DNA from: Bryum argenteum
Lineage: Eukaryota; Streptophyta; Bryopsida; Bryales; Bryaceae
Length of the DNA stretch: 64,000 bases
Assembly (NCBI GenBank): GCA_037043015.1
Contig: CM073321.1
Coordinates: 11,106,001 to 11,170,000 of the forward strand
Direction of reading: 5' to 3'
Shown here: positions 23,001 to 33,995 of the stretch, in pieces
Position numbering within the stretch: position 1 is the first letter of the stretch
How the letters are laid out: the number at the start of each line of letters is the position of its first letter
Program-made: the position numbers and the translations under genes
Notes under the pieces: model-generated
Database searches by the model: none
What the model saw: the letters and a program-made list of their open reading frames with translations, nothing else
What the model was told of the DNA's origin: nothing

Positions 23001-23245
23001 GGTATATAAAGATTAACATATTTTTGACCAATTACAATTATCACACACCTATAATAGAAACCCTAAACCCTAAACCCTATAACCCCAATCCCGCCAATTT
23101 TCAAATGGCGGCTCGTTTCTTTCCGCCCATTATTAACTGTTGACACTTCATCTGTCGAGACTTCAGTTCCCGCCAATTTTCAATTTTCTAAAAGTCAATT
23201 CCCTCCCATTTCCTATTTATGGATTAGCGCGAAAACGGCATTGCG
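23001..23245 (+). promoter_or_regulatory. Plant-type promoter: TATA box, telo box, E2F-like sites
   Basis: GGTATATAAAG at 23001 is a good TATA box. About 50 bases on are three CCCTAAA-type units (23058-23080), the plant telo box that often follows the start site of growth-related genes. CCCGCCAATTTTC occurs at about 23090 and again near 23167, with GGCGGC nearby; these resemble E2F sites. The transcribed gene is probably the one at 24477, with the palindrome array in a 5' intron. Confidence 0.5.
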
Positions 23246-23724
23246 CTACGCAATGACCTTCGAAATCCAGGACGAAATGATTCTTTTTTCAATCTCTCAG
23301 TTTGCTGAACTTCCTCGACGTATTTGAGTTCTCCGCGCTTCATTCAACTCGCCCTCTACCTTTGCGTACGTGGTTCCCGATTGCATTTATGCATGATTGT
23401 TTGTAGTTCAATTCGCTTTGCACAGCTTCTCGCATTGTTACATTCATTATTCTTCATAATTTTCTCCTTATCTTCAGTAGTAGTAGTTGATAATTTCAAT
23501 TCAATGGTTGTATTTCAATGGCTTGTATTTCAGCATGGTGCATTCGGAGTCGTTGTTGTTGACATATTATTTTGATTTGACGATTACGTTGGTACAAGAG
23601 TATATTTTGATTCCTGCGTGTGACGATAGAATGGGAGAGCGTTGGTTGTAACGGAATTTTGAATTCTATTCACATCCCGTGAAATCCGTCGGAAGTTTCG
23701 GGACTAGTATGGTACTTTGCCATG

Positions 23725-24391
23725 CAGTTTAGCTAGACTCGAGCTAAACTCTATGCGTGCAAATATCTGTAGTTTAGCTCGAGTCGAGCTAAACTGTCTT
23801 GCATGCATGTTCCTGGAGTTTAGCTCGACTCGAGCTAAACTGTATGCGTCCATGTTCCTGCAGTTTAGCTCGACTCGAGCTAAATTACAATATTCATTCG
23901 TATCTGCAGTTTAGCTCGAGTCGAGCTAAACTGCTGTATGCATCTTGTCGAACAGTTTAGCTCGAGTCGAGCTAAACTGTCTTGCATGCATGTTCCTGGA
24001 GTTTAGCTCGACTCGAGCTAAACTGTATGCGTCCATGTTCCTGCAGTTTAGCTCGACTCGAGCTAAATTACAATATTCATTCGTATCTGCAGTTTAGCTC
24101 GAGTCGAGCTAAACTGCTGTATGCATCTTGTCGAACAGTTTAGCTCGAGTCGAGCTAAACTGTAGCATATATCTCGTGAAATTGTTTAGCTGGTGTTGAG
24201 CCAATCAATAGCAAGGGACAGTATTCCCCCTTCTGCTCAAGTCAGGCTTTACTGCTAGGGGTTTAGGTTAATCAGTTTAAATCGAGTTGAGTTAAATTGA
24301 TTGATCGAATACATAATGCAGTTTAGCTCGACTCGAGCTAAACTGTAGAATGTATTCTCTTAGTAAGTTTAGCTCGAGTCGAGCCAAACTG
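23725..24391. repeat. Main palindrome array, about 13 copies
   Basis: Copies start at about 23725, 23770, 23816, 23861, 23907, 23953, 23998, 24043, 24090, 24136, 24273 (decayed), 24319 and 24365. Most are perfect 21- to 27-bp palindromes with centre G or C. A block of about 182 bases is duplicated in tandem (23797-23979 and 23979-24161), carrying four palindromes each time. The array ends 86 bases before an ATTGCAG acceptor and the ATG at 24477. Confidence 0.96.
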
Positions 24392-24476
24392 CACTTGTTC
24401 GTTTCTCATACAGTCTTGGAGTTGTGACCATGTTTTTGTCTAATTAATTTCTAACATTGCGAGGCCATATTGCAGG

Positions 24477-27361
24477 ATGGATTTCTCTGCAGACGATGAC
24501 ACTTTTGGCGATGCACCTATGAATCCTGGTTTACTTGCTGCTCAAGTTGTTCCTCCACGGCTCTGGATAGGGAGGACTGTTGCAATGCTTGATTCCGATG
24601 GACTCAGAATCGCTGAGGGTTTACTTCGAAACCTACGATCTGGCTTTGTACCGGATTGTAATGGCCTACTCGGTGATTCCCGAGTTGTGGTGCAAGTTTC
24701 AACTTTGTTTGTTGAGGTCGAGGATCCAGACGACTAGATATACTCCTTCAAGTCGTGGCCCATCCAACAAGTCCTCCTAGACGGTGTTACTCTTTTTGAC
24801 CATAATCAGCAAGATGTTTACAACAGATGGGTCCGGGAACGTAGTCGGCGGCAGGGGTCATCTCGAATTCCATCGTATGATAATTCTTCAAGGAATGAGT
24901 CTACCCCAGTTTCGCGCAAAGCACGGTATCTGATGACAACAGAGTCAATCAATGCGGTCGCATGTAATATCTGCTGTAAGCACAACTGTGTTCAACTATA
25001 TCCAAGGGAGAAGATTAAGGTTCTCAGGTGTCGCATGTACGACAAGACAACTGTGCAGTTCAAGAATCACGTCAAACTCGGTGTCCATAGGCAGTTTCAT
25101 AGAAACGCTGAAAGGCAAAATGTAGTCACTCTAGAGGGTATTGATGTTTGTCTGATTGCGTGGATGAAGATCATGCCTGGGCGTAAGCAACGGTACGTTT
25201 TATCGCAACGCCCAGAGTGCAGCTCATGGACATGAGGCCCAGTTACACGGGAACACGGGCTTGCGAAAGCCTAGGGGGCATACGATTGTTGCTTTTGCTG
25301 TCTTAGGGGCAATACTTGATAGACATGCCGATCACATGTCTCATAAGTCCCGGAGCCTTCCATCAGGGGAGAAGGTCGTTGCCAAGGTACTTCCTTCAAG
25401 TTTTAAGTGGAAGGACCAAATTCCTCTTGTTGATCATCACCTTGAAGAGTGTGGGCTCCCTCCGGTGTCAACTTCAAACCTTAGTAAATTCTCCGCCTCA
25501 GCTATCCAGAATACTATGCCAAAAGATCGGGGGAGAATTTCGCGCGTTGTTCCAAGTGTGATGAGTTACAATCACTGATGAAGGTCACTCCTCCCGGGAC
25601 ACAATCATTGCTTATATGGTAGAGGAAGTTGAATGTGCACTTAGATTCCGCATATGCGCACAAAGACTTGTACTACCTCAACCGCTTTAGGTCGAAGGAG
25701 TCGCCTCAAGATGTTTTGACCATTATGCATGACAAGATGGACCACTCAAAAACAGCACCACCTGCCTTGTCTCATAAGGTGAAGAATTTAGACGGACTCA
25801 TGAAGTTACCTCTTGCAATTACGGGAATTCTTGCTCATGGTCATGTGGACTAGCAATACGATCATTACGGACTAGATGTTTACTCACATGATGCCAATTA
25901 TACGGTTGGCTCGTTTGCAAAACTTCTGCGGGATCTCGAAGCTGCACCTAAATCCTCATCTAGACAGCTCTTTACAGAGCCCCCATCGCATCCACTGTAT
26001 ACTGCTCTTTTACGAGGTTCAGAGGTGTGTATGGATCGATTAGGCCCGATTCCTGACATCCTAGTTCCAGCAAAGTCTCTGCCTCCGATTTTGAATGTCC
26101 AAATGGATAATGCTGTAAGTGACAACAAGAATAGATTTGTTTTTAGTTTCTGGTCTCTTTTGGTAGCGAAGCGAGTATTCCGAGAGATATATGTAAATTT
26201 AATGCTCGTCGGTCATACTCATGATAACATAGATGCGTTATTTGGGCGTTGGAGCATGGCGTTGCGAAAGGAGGATTATCCTACCATCCCTCTTCTCATG
26301 AAATCTTTTATGAGGATAGAAAAACTTCCTGTTATTCCACACCTCGTTCAAGAGGTTCCGGACTTCAAGAAATTCATTGAAGAGTGGATGTTAGTTGGCG
26401 ATGAAGCATTGGTAGGGCATACCAAAGCGCATCAATTCAAGTTTTACATGGATCCAAGTGGATGCCCCGTAATGAAGTACAAGATTTTCTGTCACGACGA
26501 GGAATGGCTTCCTAGAGGTGATCATGCTGGTATTAAATTGTGGAAGGAGGATTCTCAAGGCAGATCATTATGGCCACGTAGTGAACCGGATGCAATGCGT
26601 CCAAACGAGATGCGCCATTTGCCCGAGGTGGTGAAAGGGATTTCAGGCTTTGTTGATCATTGGGAACGATTATCACGTGAGTCAATTGAATTGCGGAGAT
26701 TGTACGAGCCACTCTCATATTTCTGGAGCGGCGTTAAAGATGCTCTTTGTATACCCATGGATGTACTTGCATCGTCGCAAAATGGGATTCCGTCAAGTTT
26801 TGAGGAACCATTACTGTTACAACCTGGATTTGGCCATCAACTCGACTTGCACATGCTATGGAAGATGAGTTTACTTTAGAAGGGAATGTATGCGAAGAGT
26901 ACGACGACGATGATCATTTTGTTGGCCAGAAACGTGATTGTCCTGCTCCGTCATTTCGAGTTGGACGTGACCTTTATAAGGGCTATTTTGTTGCACTACG
27001 TCCATGCGGCACCGATGGTCGACCTTTCTGGCTCGGGCGAGCAATGTCTGATCCAAATTCAAACCCAGACCTACCCAATACGGTTGACATCCAGTTCTTC
27101 CGTCCAATGTCACGCTCCAAAGAAATTCTGAAGTATTACACAGATTGGGATACAAATAGAAAGCTTCGTTGGACTGTTGAGAAAGGTGTAGATGTATGTT
27201 CGCAACCTACAGATGCTATTTTCACTGCTTGGAAATCAAGAATTACGCATTCTGACGAGGAAAGCAGTGAAGGTATAGACGCAATTAGTACGATACCCAA
27301 GAAGCAGGTCGAAATCATCAAGGCTTCTTTATGGGAGCTTGCTTCATCTTCTCAAGAGTAG
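24477..27361 (+). pseudogene. DUF7869-like (DDE-type transposase-like) gene, decayed
   Basis: The ATG at 24477 follows an intron acceptor. Coding pieces lie at 24477-24737, 24780-25235, 25261-25578, 25629-26879 and 26858-27361, separated by stops (24735, 25851) and frame changes (near 25240, 25580 and 26860). Early pieces have Cys pairs (CNICCKHNC). The core reads MHDKMDHSKTAPP, then LNVQMDNAVSDNKNRFVF and LMVGHTHDNIDALFGRWSMA. I recognise this order from a domain catalogued as DUF7869 in plants and animals, which looks like an RNase-H-fold DDE nuclease with acidic residues in KMD, QMDN and HTHDNID. It is most likely a transposase of a DNA transposon. Upstream palindromes could be its sites. 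No intact product can be made. Confidence 0.6.
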
Positions 27362-28480
27362 TCTTCTAGTATATAGTATTTATTATGGAAGTAGGTGTGA
27401 TAGTACTTAAACTTGGTATTGACATATATATTACATTGATATTTAGTATATAGAGTATTATATTTTTGTACTATTTACTATCCATATTCAATATATTTAT
27501 TTTGTATGAGTAGATTGTTTAAGTTGACTCCATCATTATTATCAATTGAAAGAAAATTATTTTTTGTTGGTATGTTTATCTTGACATGTACCGTATCAAA
27601 TATATGTATGGTTGGAAACGTTTTTTAAGATAAACATATTTTCTAAGATGCAAGAGGTCTCATATCATCTCCAAATAGAATGGAAATTAGTAAATTCCGA
27701 GTACATATGCGTACGGTGACACCCCTCTAAATGTTGGTTTTGCTTCATCCGTTGTCTTGTTTTAATTTGGGAGATAAAAATGTTCCAAATATAACCAATA
27801 TGGGGTTATTGAAATCTGATATAGTATTGTTTGGGGGAGAGTAATCTAAAAAATAATAGCAGAAATCTAATGTACATGCATGAGATGTGAGGATCGTTGT
27901 AAGGAATTATTTATGGTAATCAAGAATAAATGCTATGGTAAGGGAGCCGTCAGCCACATTGCTGTCAGTCGCCCTCAGAGCATGCATCAAGGTGACAGCC
28001 ACCTCTCCCATGCTCATCTCCGACATGTCATCTTGCACATTCGGCGTACTATAGGCTCGTCAATAGCATGTGCCGGCTTTCAGTTTCGTGGAGCGGTTGT
28101 CGCGGCTCTCGTTGACTCGTCAAGGCTATAAACATGACTCTGGATTACAGTCAACACGATTTGGGGGACTCATCGGTTTGCATTGTTTATGTTGGTAATC
28201 CAGCATTACTAGTTGTGCTCGAATTTGAACTGGACTTCTTCAAAATCTTCGTGTACTTAGTTGGTCAAAATTTAGGAGAGGGGTCAAGCCGCAAGCGAAG
28301 TTGCTGCCCAACATAGAATCTGTTAGAACTGTAGCGAGCGCAGTAAGGATCCTGTGATGGATGGTCAATTGTCGACGTAGGTCGTAGAACCTTTTTACTC
28401 GCAATTGAGATACTAGATGGTTGATTGACGATGTGTTTGTAGCAGTCCAGTTCACTTAGAAGCTCGGTTTGTGTTTGCAG
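27362..28480. other. Intergenic; probable 5' UTR intron of the next gene at its end
   Basis: AT-rich at first, then a mixed stretch with no recognised coding exon. GTGTTTGCAG ending at 28480 is a good 3' splice site just before the ADD gene. Confidence 0.5.
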
Positions 28481-28495
28481 GTACTTATTCTGACA

Positions 28496-29034
28496 ATGGC
28501 GGAGAGGACACCGACATGCACAGCTTGCGGGGAAGAAATAGAAAGTTTGGACGACCTGGTTTTTCATGCGGAACTCGACGTTGTAATGTGTGTGGTATGC
28601 TTGGCATTTCAGGAGCATCGGATTGAGAGGAGCATCGACGTTCAGAAGCATGTAAGTACGTCTTGTAGTTCTCGTAAAAAGGTGGTGAGGTTCGAGTTCG
28701 ATTAATTGTGAGGTGCTTATGGTTTGGAAGTGGATATATGTAGGCGGTGGATGTGGATACGTGCTATTGGTGTGGAAAGACAGTCGATCTCATCGTTTGC
28801 AGTTGCTGCGAATTATGTTGGTGCGCGACGTGCATCATTCATAATTATGGTGAGCACATCATCAAAGAAGTGATAGAGGCAGGAGACATCTGCTGGACTT
28901 GTTTCGTATGCTTTCCCGAACATATGGATGGTCTCCAAGATGAGGCGGCATTCCAGAAGGGATATATATTGGGCTTGATCGAAGAGATGGTAGTACGTCA
29001 TGAAGCTTTGAAAGAAGGTGGTAAAGTTCTGTGA
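28496..29034 (+). CDS. Small ADD-type zinc-finger protein, two exons, 148 aa
   Basis: Exon 1 is 28496-28651 and exon 2 is 28744-29034; the GTAAGT...TAG intron of 92 bases is in phase 0. The protein has a C4 GATA-like finger (C8, C11, C32, C35) followed by an imperfect PHD-like finger: CYWCG (C59, C62), CSCC (C71, C74), CATC (C79, C82), and WTCFVC (C105, C108). This two-part order is that of the ADD domain of ATRX and DNMT3, which reads histone H3 tails lacking K4 methylation. Unlike those proteins it has no helicase or methyltransferase attached; the rest is a short acidic helix. It is one of the few ORFs here without a lesion. A plain PHD/RING relative is the main alternative. Confidence 0.6.
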
Positions 29035-29556
29035 ACCGACTGTAGACAATGTGGTTGACGACTCTAAGCAATGAAAATGACTGGTAATGATTGAGTACGG
29101 CCTTGTACGAATAAGATGATCTGAATGTTTTGTGGTTTGGGTATAGAGTGCGGTTAAAACATGATCGGGAACTTGTTGGAATGCAATGGGACAAGGCGTA
29201 ATTGGACACAAGAAAGCTTGTTTATAATATGGTGATGATGTCTAAATTACATGTCTAGTGCTGATGTCTAAATTACATCCAGAGCTGCCTCGTTTGACAA
29301 TGCTAGGATGATACAATTTATGACATCGAGTGCATGGTTCTCAACTTCCTTGTACAATGCCTTTCTTGTAGAAATAGAGAGTTTTGACCTTCTTCGCAGC
29401 AGTGGTAGTGGTGCGCTGTCACACGAAAAATGTGAGTTTAATATCACTAGAACCGGATATATTCGGATGCTTCAGTCACAATTAATGTAGTTTGAAATGC
29501 GTTATAAAATATGAAATAACACATAATAGTGAATAGTCATCTCAAAGTAAACATGC
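29035..29556. other. Intergenic, no gene recognised
   Basis: Short ORFs on both strands have no domain or splice support. Confidence 0.5.
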
Positions 29557-29933
29557 TTAGGAGTCAGACTCCGAGGCGCTTAAGTCTAAGTAGCGCTTCA
29601 CTCCCGGATGATACCGAGGCCACCAAGGAACAATATCCGGGGAGGAGTCTGAGAAAACTGTGGCGAAAGTTAGTTCCACCCTTCAAATTAAATGACTCAT
29701 TTTAAGAAAGAAAGATGCAATTTACATGTTGAATTTCAACTTATCACTTACCCGTCGAAGCTGCGAAGTCCATTACTAACCCCTGCTCAGGACACATTCC
29801 GTAAATCAGGGGCTTGAAGAAGAGCTCAGTGCGCTGTTACGGACCCCGCCATGGCTTGCCATCCGACTTCTTCCAAAGAATATTGTGCTCGTTGATGGCG
29901 TGGAAGAGTGCGGAATAGTCACTCTCTACCGGG
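29557..29933 (-). pseudogene. C-terminal exons of a ParB/methyltransferase-like gene (locus iii)
   Basis: The minus-strand exon 29933-29752 encodes KKSDGKPWRGP, a stop, then FFKPLIYGMCPEQG and VMDFAASTG, and ends at a GTAAGTG donor in phase 1. This matches the gene at 58.6-58.8 kb (KEDGTLWRGL, then VFDWSPSTG with a donor at the same place and phase). KP...VMDFAxSTG resembles methyltransferase motif I with its preceding helix. A second exon (29648-29557) ends in ASESDS and a TAA; the usual exon after motif I is not found. The rest of the gene is missing: the LTR of copy 2 begins where the exon breaks off. Confidence 0.6.
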
Positions 29934-32304
29934 TGATTAAGGTGATCGGAGTTTCACCGCTTTGCTTTACTAGTACCCTTTCTTCTCCTGGAGTTCTTTC
30001 CTTACCACTACTGCCACTATCCGGTTTACTTCCCGAATAGTGGGTCACACAGCAGCGGTCCGGTTTCCTCTCTCTTCCTAGCCAAGGGGGTTACTTGCGG
30101 TCCGGATTGCAGTGAGTGGCATCCCACCACTCGATCCGCGAGATTTCTACTAACAAAACCTGAGAAGGGGCTAATCAGTATCCGGGTTGTACGCAGTTCC
30201 GAAAGGGGACTTCCCTCAACCAAATATCCCGTTCAGGAGGTCGACAGTTAGGGCGGATTTACTCACCAGCCTTAACGCCTCTGTCCAATCCGGATGACGT
30301 GACAACTTCCCAAACCAACAAAACACACCCAGGGTTGCTCGGACTCTCCCACTCGGACCTCTTACTGACCACGTTACTCCTCTAGAAATCCCTCCACGGG
30401 TACTGGAGTTGTAACCACCGAATCAACAAGCGACTCTTTGCATCCACCCCCGGACTCAGATCTCACTTACATACACACAATCCCGGAATCATTGACACAC
30501 ACAACTCAAGGACACGAGTTCTCAGATGCAAGTTTAACCTTTACTCACAAAGGCGGGATTACAGAAAAGACGGGAAGCACTCCGCAGAGGCCTCGCTAAG
30601 TACTTAGGATCCCGGCTTTCCCGGAAACCCTATGAGATCCAAAATTCCCGGAATCCGAGATTCCCGGGGTGAATGTCAGTAAGGCATCTGCTATTTCTAG
30701 CTAAATCTAACCGAACTAATTCTTAATACTAACTCCTGCTGGCAGCGTTCGGGCGTCTCGAGGTAAATGGCGGTGGTGTCTTCCTCCTGAGAATGCTGTT
30801 TACCTGCAAAAAGGGGAACCACTTGGCCTTATCCGGGGTGGTGGGGTGAAAGAGGGGCTTCGCAGGATTTACTGAGTCCTCCTGCTCTTCCACCTATTCC
30901 GGAGCGCTTGAAGCTTCGATGGGGGTGGAACGGGGTGGACCTCCTGTTCTTCTTGTGGAACCATGGGCTCCTCCGGTTGTACCGGTCCATCGTGACCTTC
31001 CACTCCCTCGACTTGGGGCTCCGGTTGCGGGTCTGTTACCTCGGTGTGCCTGGTGGATGCCGACTCTCCCCCTTCTGTGCTCGTAATCCGGTTCTCACCC
31101 GGTTGTTGGGGGGAACTGGCCTCCACTGGTGTTGCTTCCTCCTCTTCTATTACCCCGGACGCTCCTACTTCATCCGTGGCCTCCACTTCCCGAGGTGGTG
31201 TCGCGTTTCCTTCCTCTGTCCTCTCTTCCTGTACTTCACCGTTCCCTGGGATCTCTCGGCCCTCCGGAATGGGTACGGGCACCTCCTCGACTTCCATCGG
31301 ATTTGGTTCCTCAGCGGGTACTCCTAGACGTATGACTATCTTCTCCTCCTTTGGAATGGCCGCTTCCCTTGGATTTACGCGGGGCAGAGCTCCTAGCAAT
31401 CTGCCCGTGAGAGTCTGGAATTCTTTGAGGCATTGATTAATCCCTACCGAATGCCTCCGGAGTAACTCCGTTGATTGGAGTGACTTGTTAATCCCAATCC
31501 GGGCGTCGTAGAAGGTTGCCTTGGTTTGGGCCTCCGCATCCGGTTGCAGCACCTTCAGAATGGAGTGCAGTACAGTCCTGTCGATACTCTGCAATTTGCG
31601 GAGGGTAGACTCCTGCTCCTGCACGGTCCTCCTGAGAGCTTCCACCTCCGAATGTGTCTGCGTGTCCGAGGGCTCCGGTTCGCATTGGACTCCTACAGAG
31701 GCCTTCTCCTTTGGTTGGGCTCTCAACACCAGCTCCACATTTTCCCTTCGCAACTTCGCCGTCTCTCGTCGCCACTCCTCTGCCAATTCCGGATACCGCT
31801 CCACGTTAGGCGTCTGGAAGACCTGCTCGAGTCACGCCAGCAAGGTGAAGAGTTGCTCATTCTCCTGCTCCACCTCCTCCATGGCGAGCCGGATGGGTTT
31901 GAGGATACCCTGACTGGGTATCCAGTAGTAGGGACGGGGGAGCACAGGGGTTGTGTTCCCTGTCCCAGGAGTCACCACTCCCCTGTGAGACGACTCCGGG
32001 GCCACCTTTGCTACCGGGGTTGTAGGGGTTGGGTCGGGCTTCTACTCGGTTAGCTCCAATCGGGAGGGGGTAGCCCTCTCGGGGGTGTCCTTTTCCTCTG
32101 CTGAGATTAGCCTTCTCTTCACTTTGGGCTGGCTCCCCGGATTCGACTCTTCCACCAAAGTAGGATCCCGCTCCTGCATGGGCGTAGGGCCCGGGCTTGG
32201 GGCCTGTTCCTCCTCGGTGGCCCTCGGGTTTGCCTCCGGACTAGCCGACCTCCTCCTCTTCCTAGTCTTGCGCTTGAGGTTGGGCAGCCTTCCTCCTGGG
32301 GGTC

Positions 32305-32679
32305 TGTTAACCGGGGATTTACCTAGCCAGTAAAAGAGTAGATCTGCTAGTAGCCTATTAAGACCACTAGACTTTAGAGTCCTTGGATGAAATCTTGTTC
32401 TGGGATGAAATCCTGTCTTGGGATGAAATCCTGTTTTGGGATGAAATCCTGTTCTGGGATAAAATCCTGTTCTGGGGTGAAATCCTGTCCTAGGCTGAAA
32501 TCCTGTCCTGGAATGAAATCCTGTCCTGGGATGAAATCCTGTCTTGGGATGAAATCCTGTCTTGGGATGAAATCCTGTCTTGGGATGAAATCCTGTCATG
32601 GGATGAAATCCTATGGATGGATGAAGGCGGCTTCGGTTGGAGATTAGGGTTTGGCGGCCAGGGTTTGGAGGAGTTTTGG

Positions 32680-32717
<38 letters not shown>

Positions 32718-33222
32718 GTGCTGGAGCTAGGGCGTGTGTGTGTGTGTGTGGAGTGTTGGATAGTGACAGGAACTACGGCTTAGGGCAGTTCATGGTACCT
32801 GGAAGGACCAGGTAGCACTGCCAGGGCAGGAAATGCTTGTACCACTATCATTTTTTTTCAATGACATTATGAAAGGATTTGTATGTAAAGGAGTGAAACT
32901 TAAGTGTTGAGATTTATGTGTTAGTGTTGGGAGCGTGATATTGGAGCGATCTTGAGAAAGCGATATTAGGAGCGATGATATTAGAAGCGATATTAGGAAA
33001 GCGATATTAGGAAAGCGATATTGGGAGCGATATTGGGAGCGATATTGGGAGCGATATTGAGAGCGATATTGGGAAGCGATATTGAGAGCGATCGTCGGGA
33101 GCGATATTGAGAGCGATGCAGGAGAGCGATTGGGTGACAGTATATAGAATTTTTAGGGTTTCGGAGAGTTACAACATCATAGGTAAGGTATTTGGAGGGG
33201 TATGAAGAATACCACTTTCACA
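32305..33222 (+). repeat. 5' LTR of the 12.6-kb gypsy element (918 bp)
   Basis: Contains, in order: an 18-bp tandem repeat (unit TGGGATGAAATCCTGTCT, about 12 copies, 32389-32612), a CT run (about 32680-32714), a GT run (about 32731-32750) and a 12-bp tandem repeat based on GGAGCGATATTG (32938-33125). The repeats give incidental ORFs on both strands. Confidence 0.95.
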
Positions 33223-33248
33223 TTGGCGACCATGCATAAGTTCGAACC
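33223..33248 (+). promoter_or_regulatory. Primer-binding site, tRNA-Arg-like
   Basis: Directly after the LTR lies TTGGCGACCATGCATAAG then TTCGAACC. The reverse complement ends GGTCGCCA and contains GGTTCGAAC, which can be read as the acceptor and T-arm of a tRNA with a G discriminator. GGTCG-CCA is the 3' end of some plant tRNA-Arg species. Confidence 0.5.
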
Positions 33249-33995
33249 ATGTGGCTCTTGCTGCACACGTCAGGGCAGCACCATGGTGGTAGTGTTGGGG
33301 CGGTGGTAGGCACAAAGGACCATCTAGGAGGGGCGCGGACAAATTGTTCAACCTAGAAGTTACCCAAATAGACATCGGGCAGGTGGATGACCAGGGAGCC
33401 GTCACCAGGAGTTGAGGTACTATCCCAGGAGCTGAGGGCAGCTCTGCGCTACAAAGGAGGATGGGTGCCCATATTCAAGTAAGCTCTCACTCACCACTGT
33501 TCTGATTAACTTGTTGGACAGCAGTAGAAAATATTAGAAGCGAAAATAGAACAAAGGAGGAACATCAGAGTTGGAATGAGCAGGGTTGGGATCACCATAA
33601 CTGTATCAACCAGAACTAATAATATAAAAACTAGAGAAGCATAGGAAATGCACCTAGGCATAGACTTGTAGGACTGTATTGCACCATTATCTGGTAAAAA
33701 TCCTAGACTAAGCAATACCTTGAAAACCTATAGGATAGTGGAAATCTAAGTAGGAGCAGTAACTACTGACGGATCCAATCAAGGACCAGACTGGGGTGGC
33801 AGAGGAATGTACTGGCCAGGAACCAGAAGTACGAAGGACTAGCACGCAGGAGACCAGAGGAGGGTTGAGACAGAGATCCTCAACACCTACCCAAGAAATC
33901 ACCTGGAGGAGCAGACTCGACTTACTGGAGAAGCAAGGCAGACCGGAGAACATCACCAGATAGTGCCAGGAGGGAGAAGCAGCAGCTGCACTATA

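Noticed and set aside
23058..23080. Chromosome end or interstitial telomere
   Set aside because: Only about three units, directly downstream of a TATA box; a telo box fits better.
23725..24391. CRISPR-like array
   Set aside because: The repeats are perfect palindromes with irregular spacers, part of the block is a tandem duplication, the setting is eukaryotic with introns, and there are no cas genes.
32387..32647. Cys/Lys/Ser repeat peptides in the LTRs
   Set aside because: Direct translation of the 18-bp LTR minisatellite, seen on both strands and in both LTRs.
33223..33290. A tRNA gene at the primer-binding site
   Set aside because: Only the 3' acceptor and T-arm complement are present; there is no D-arm or anticodon arm.
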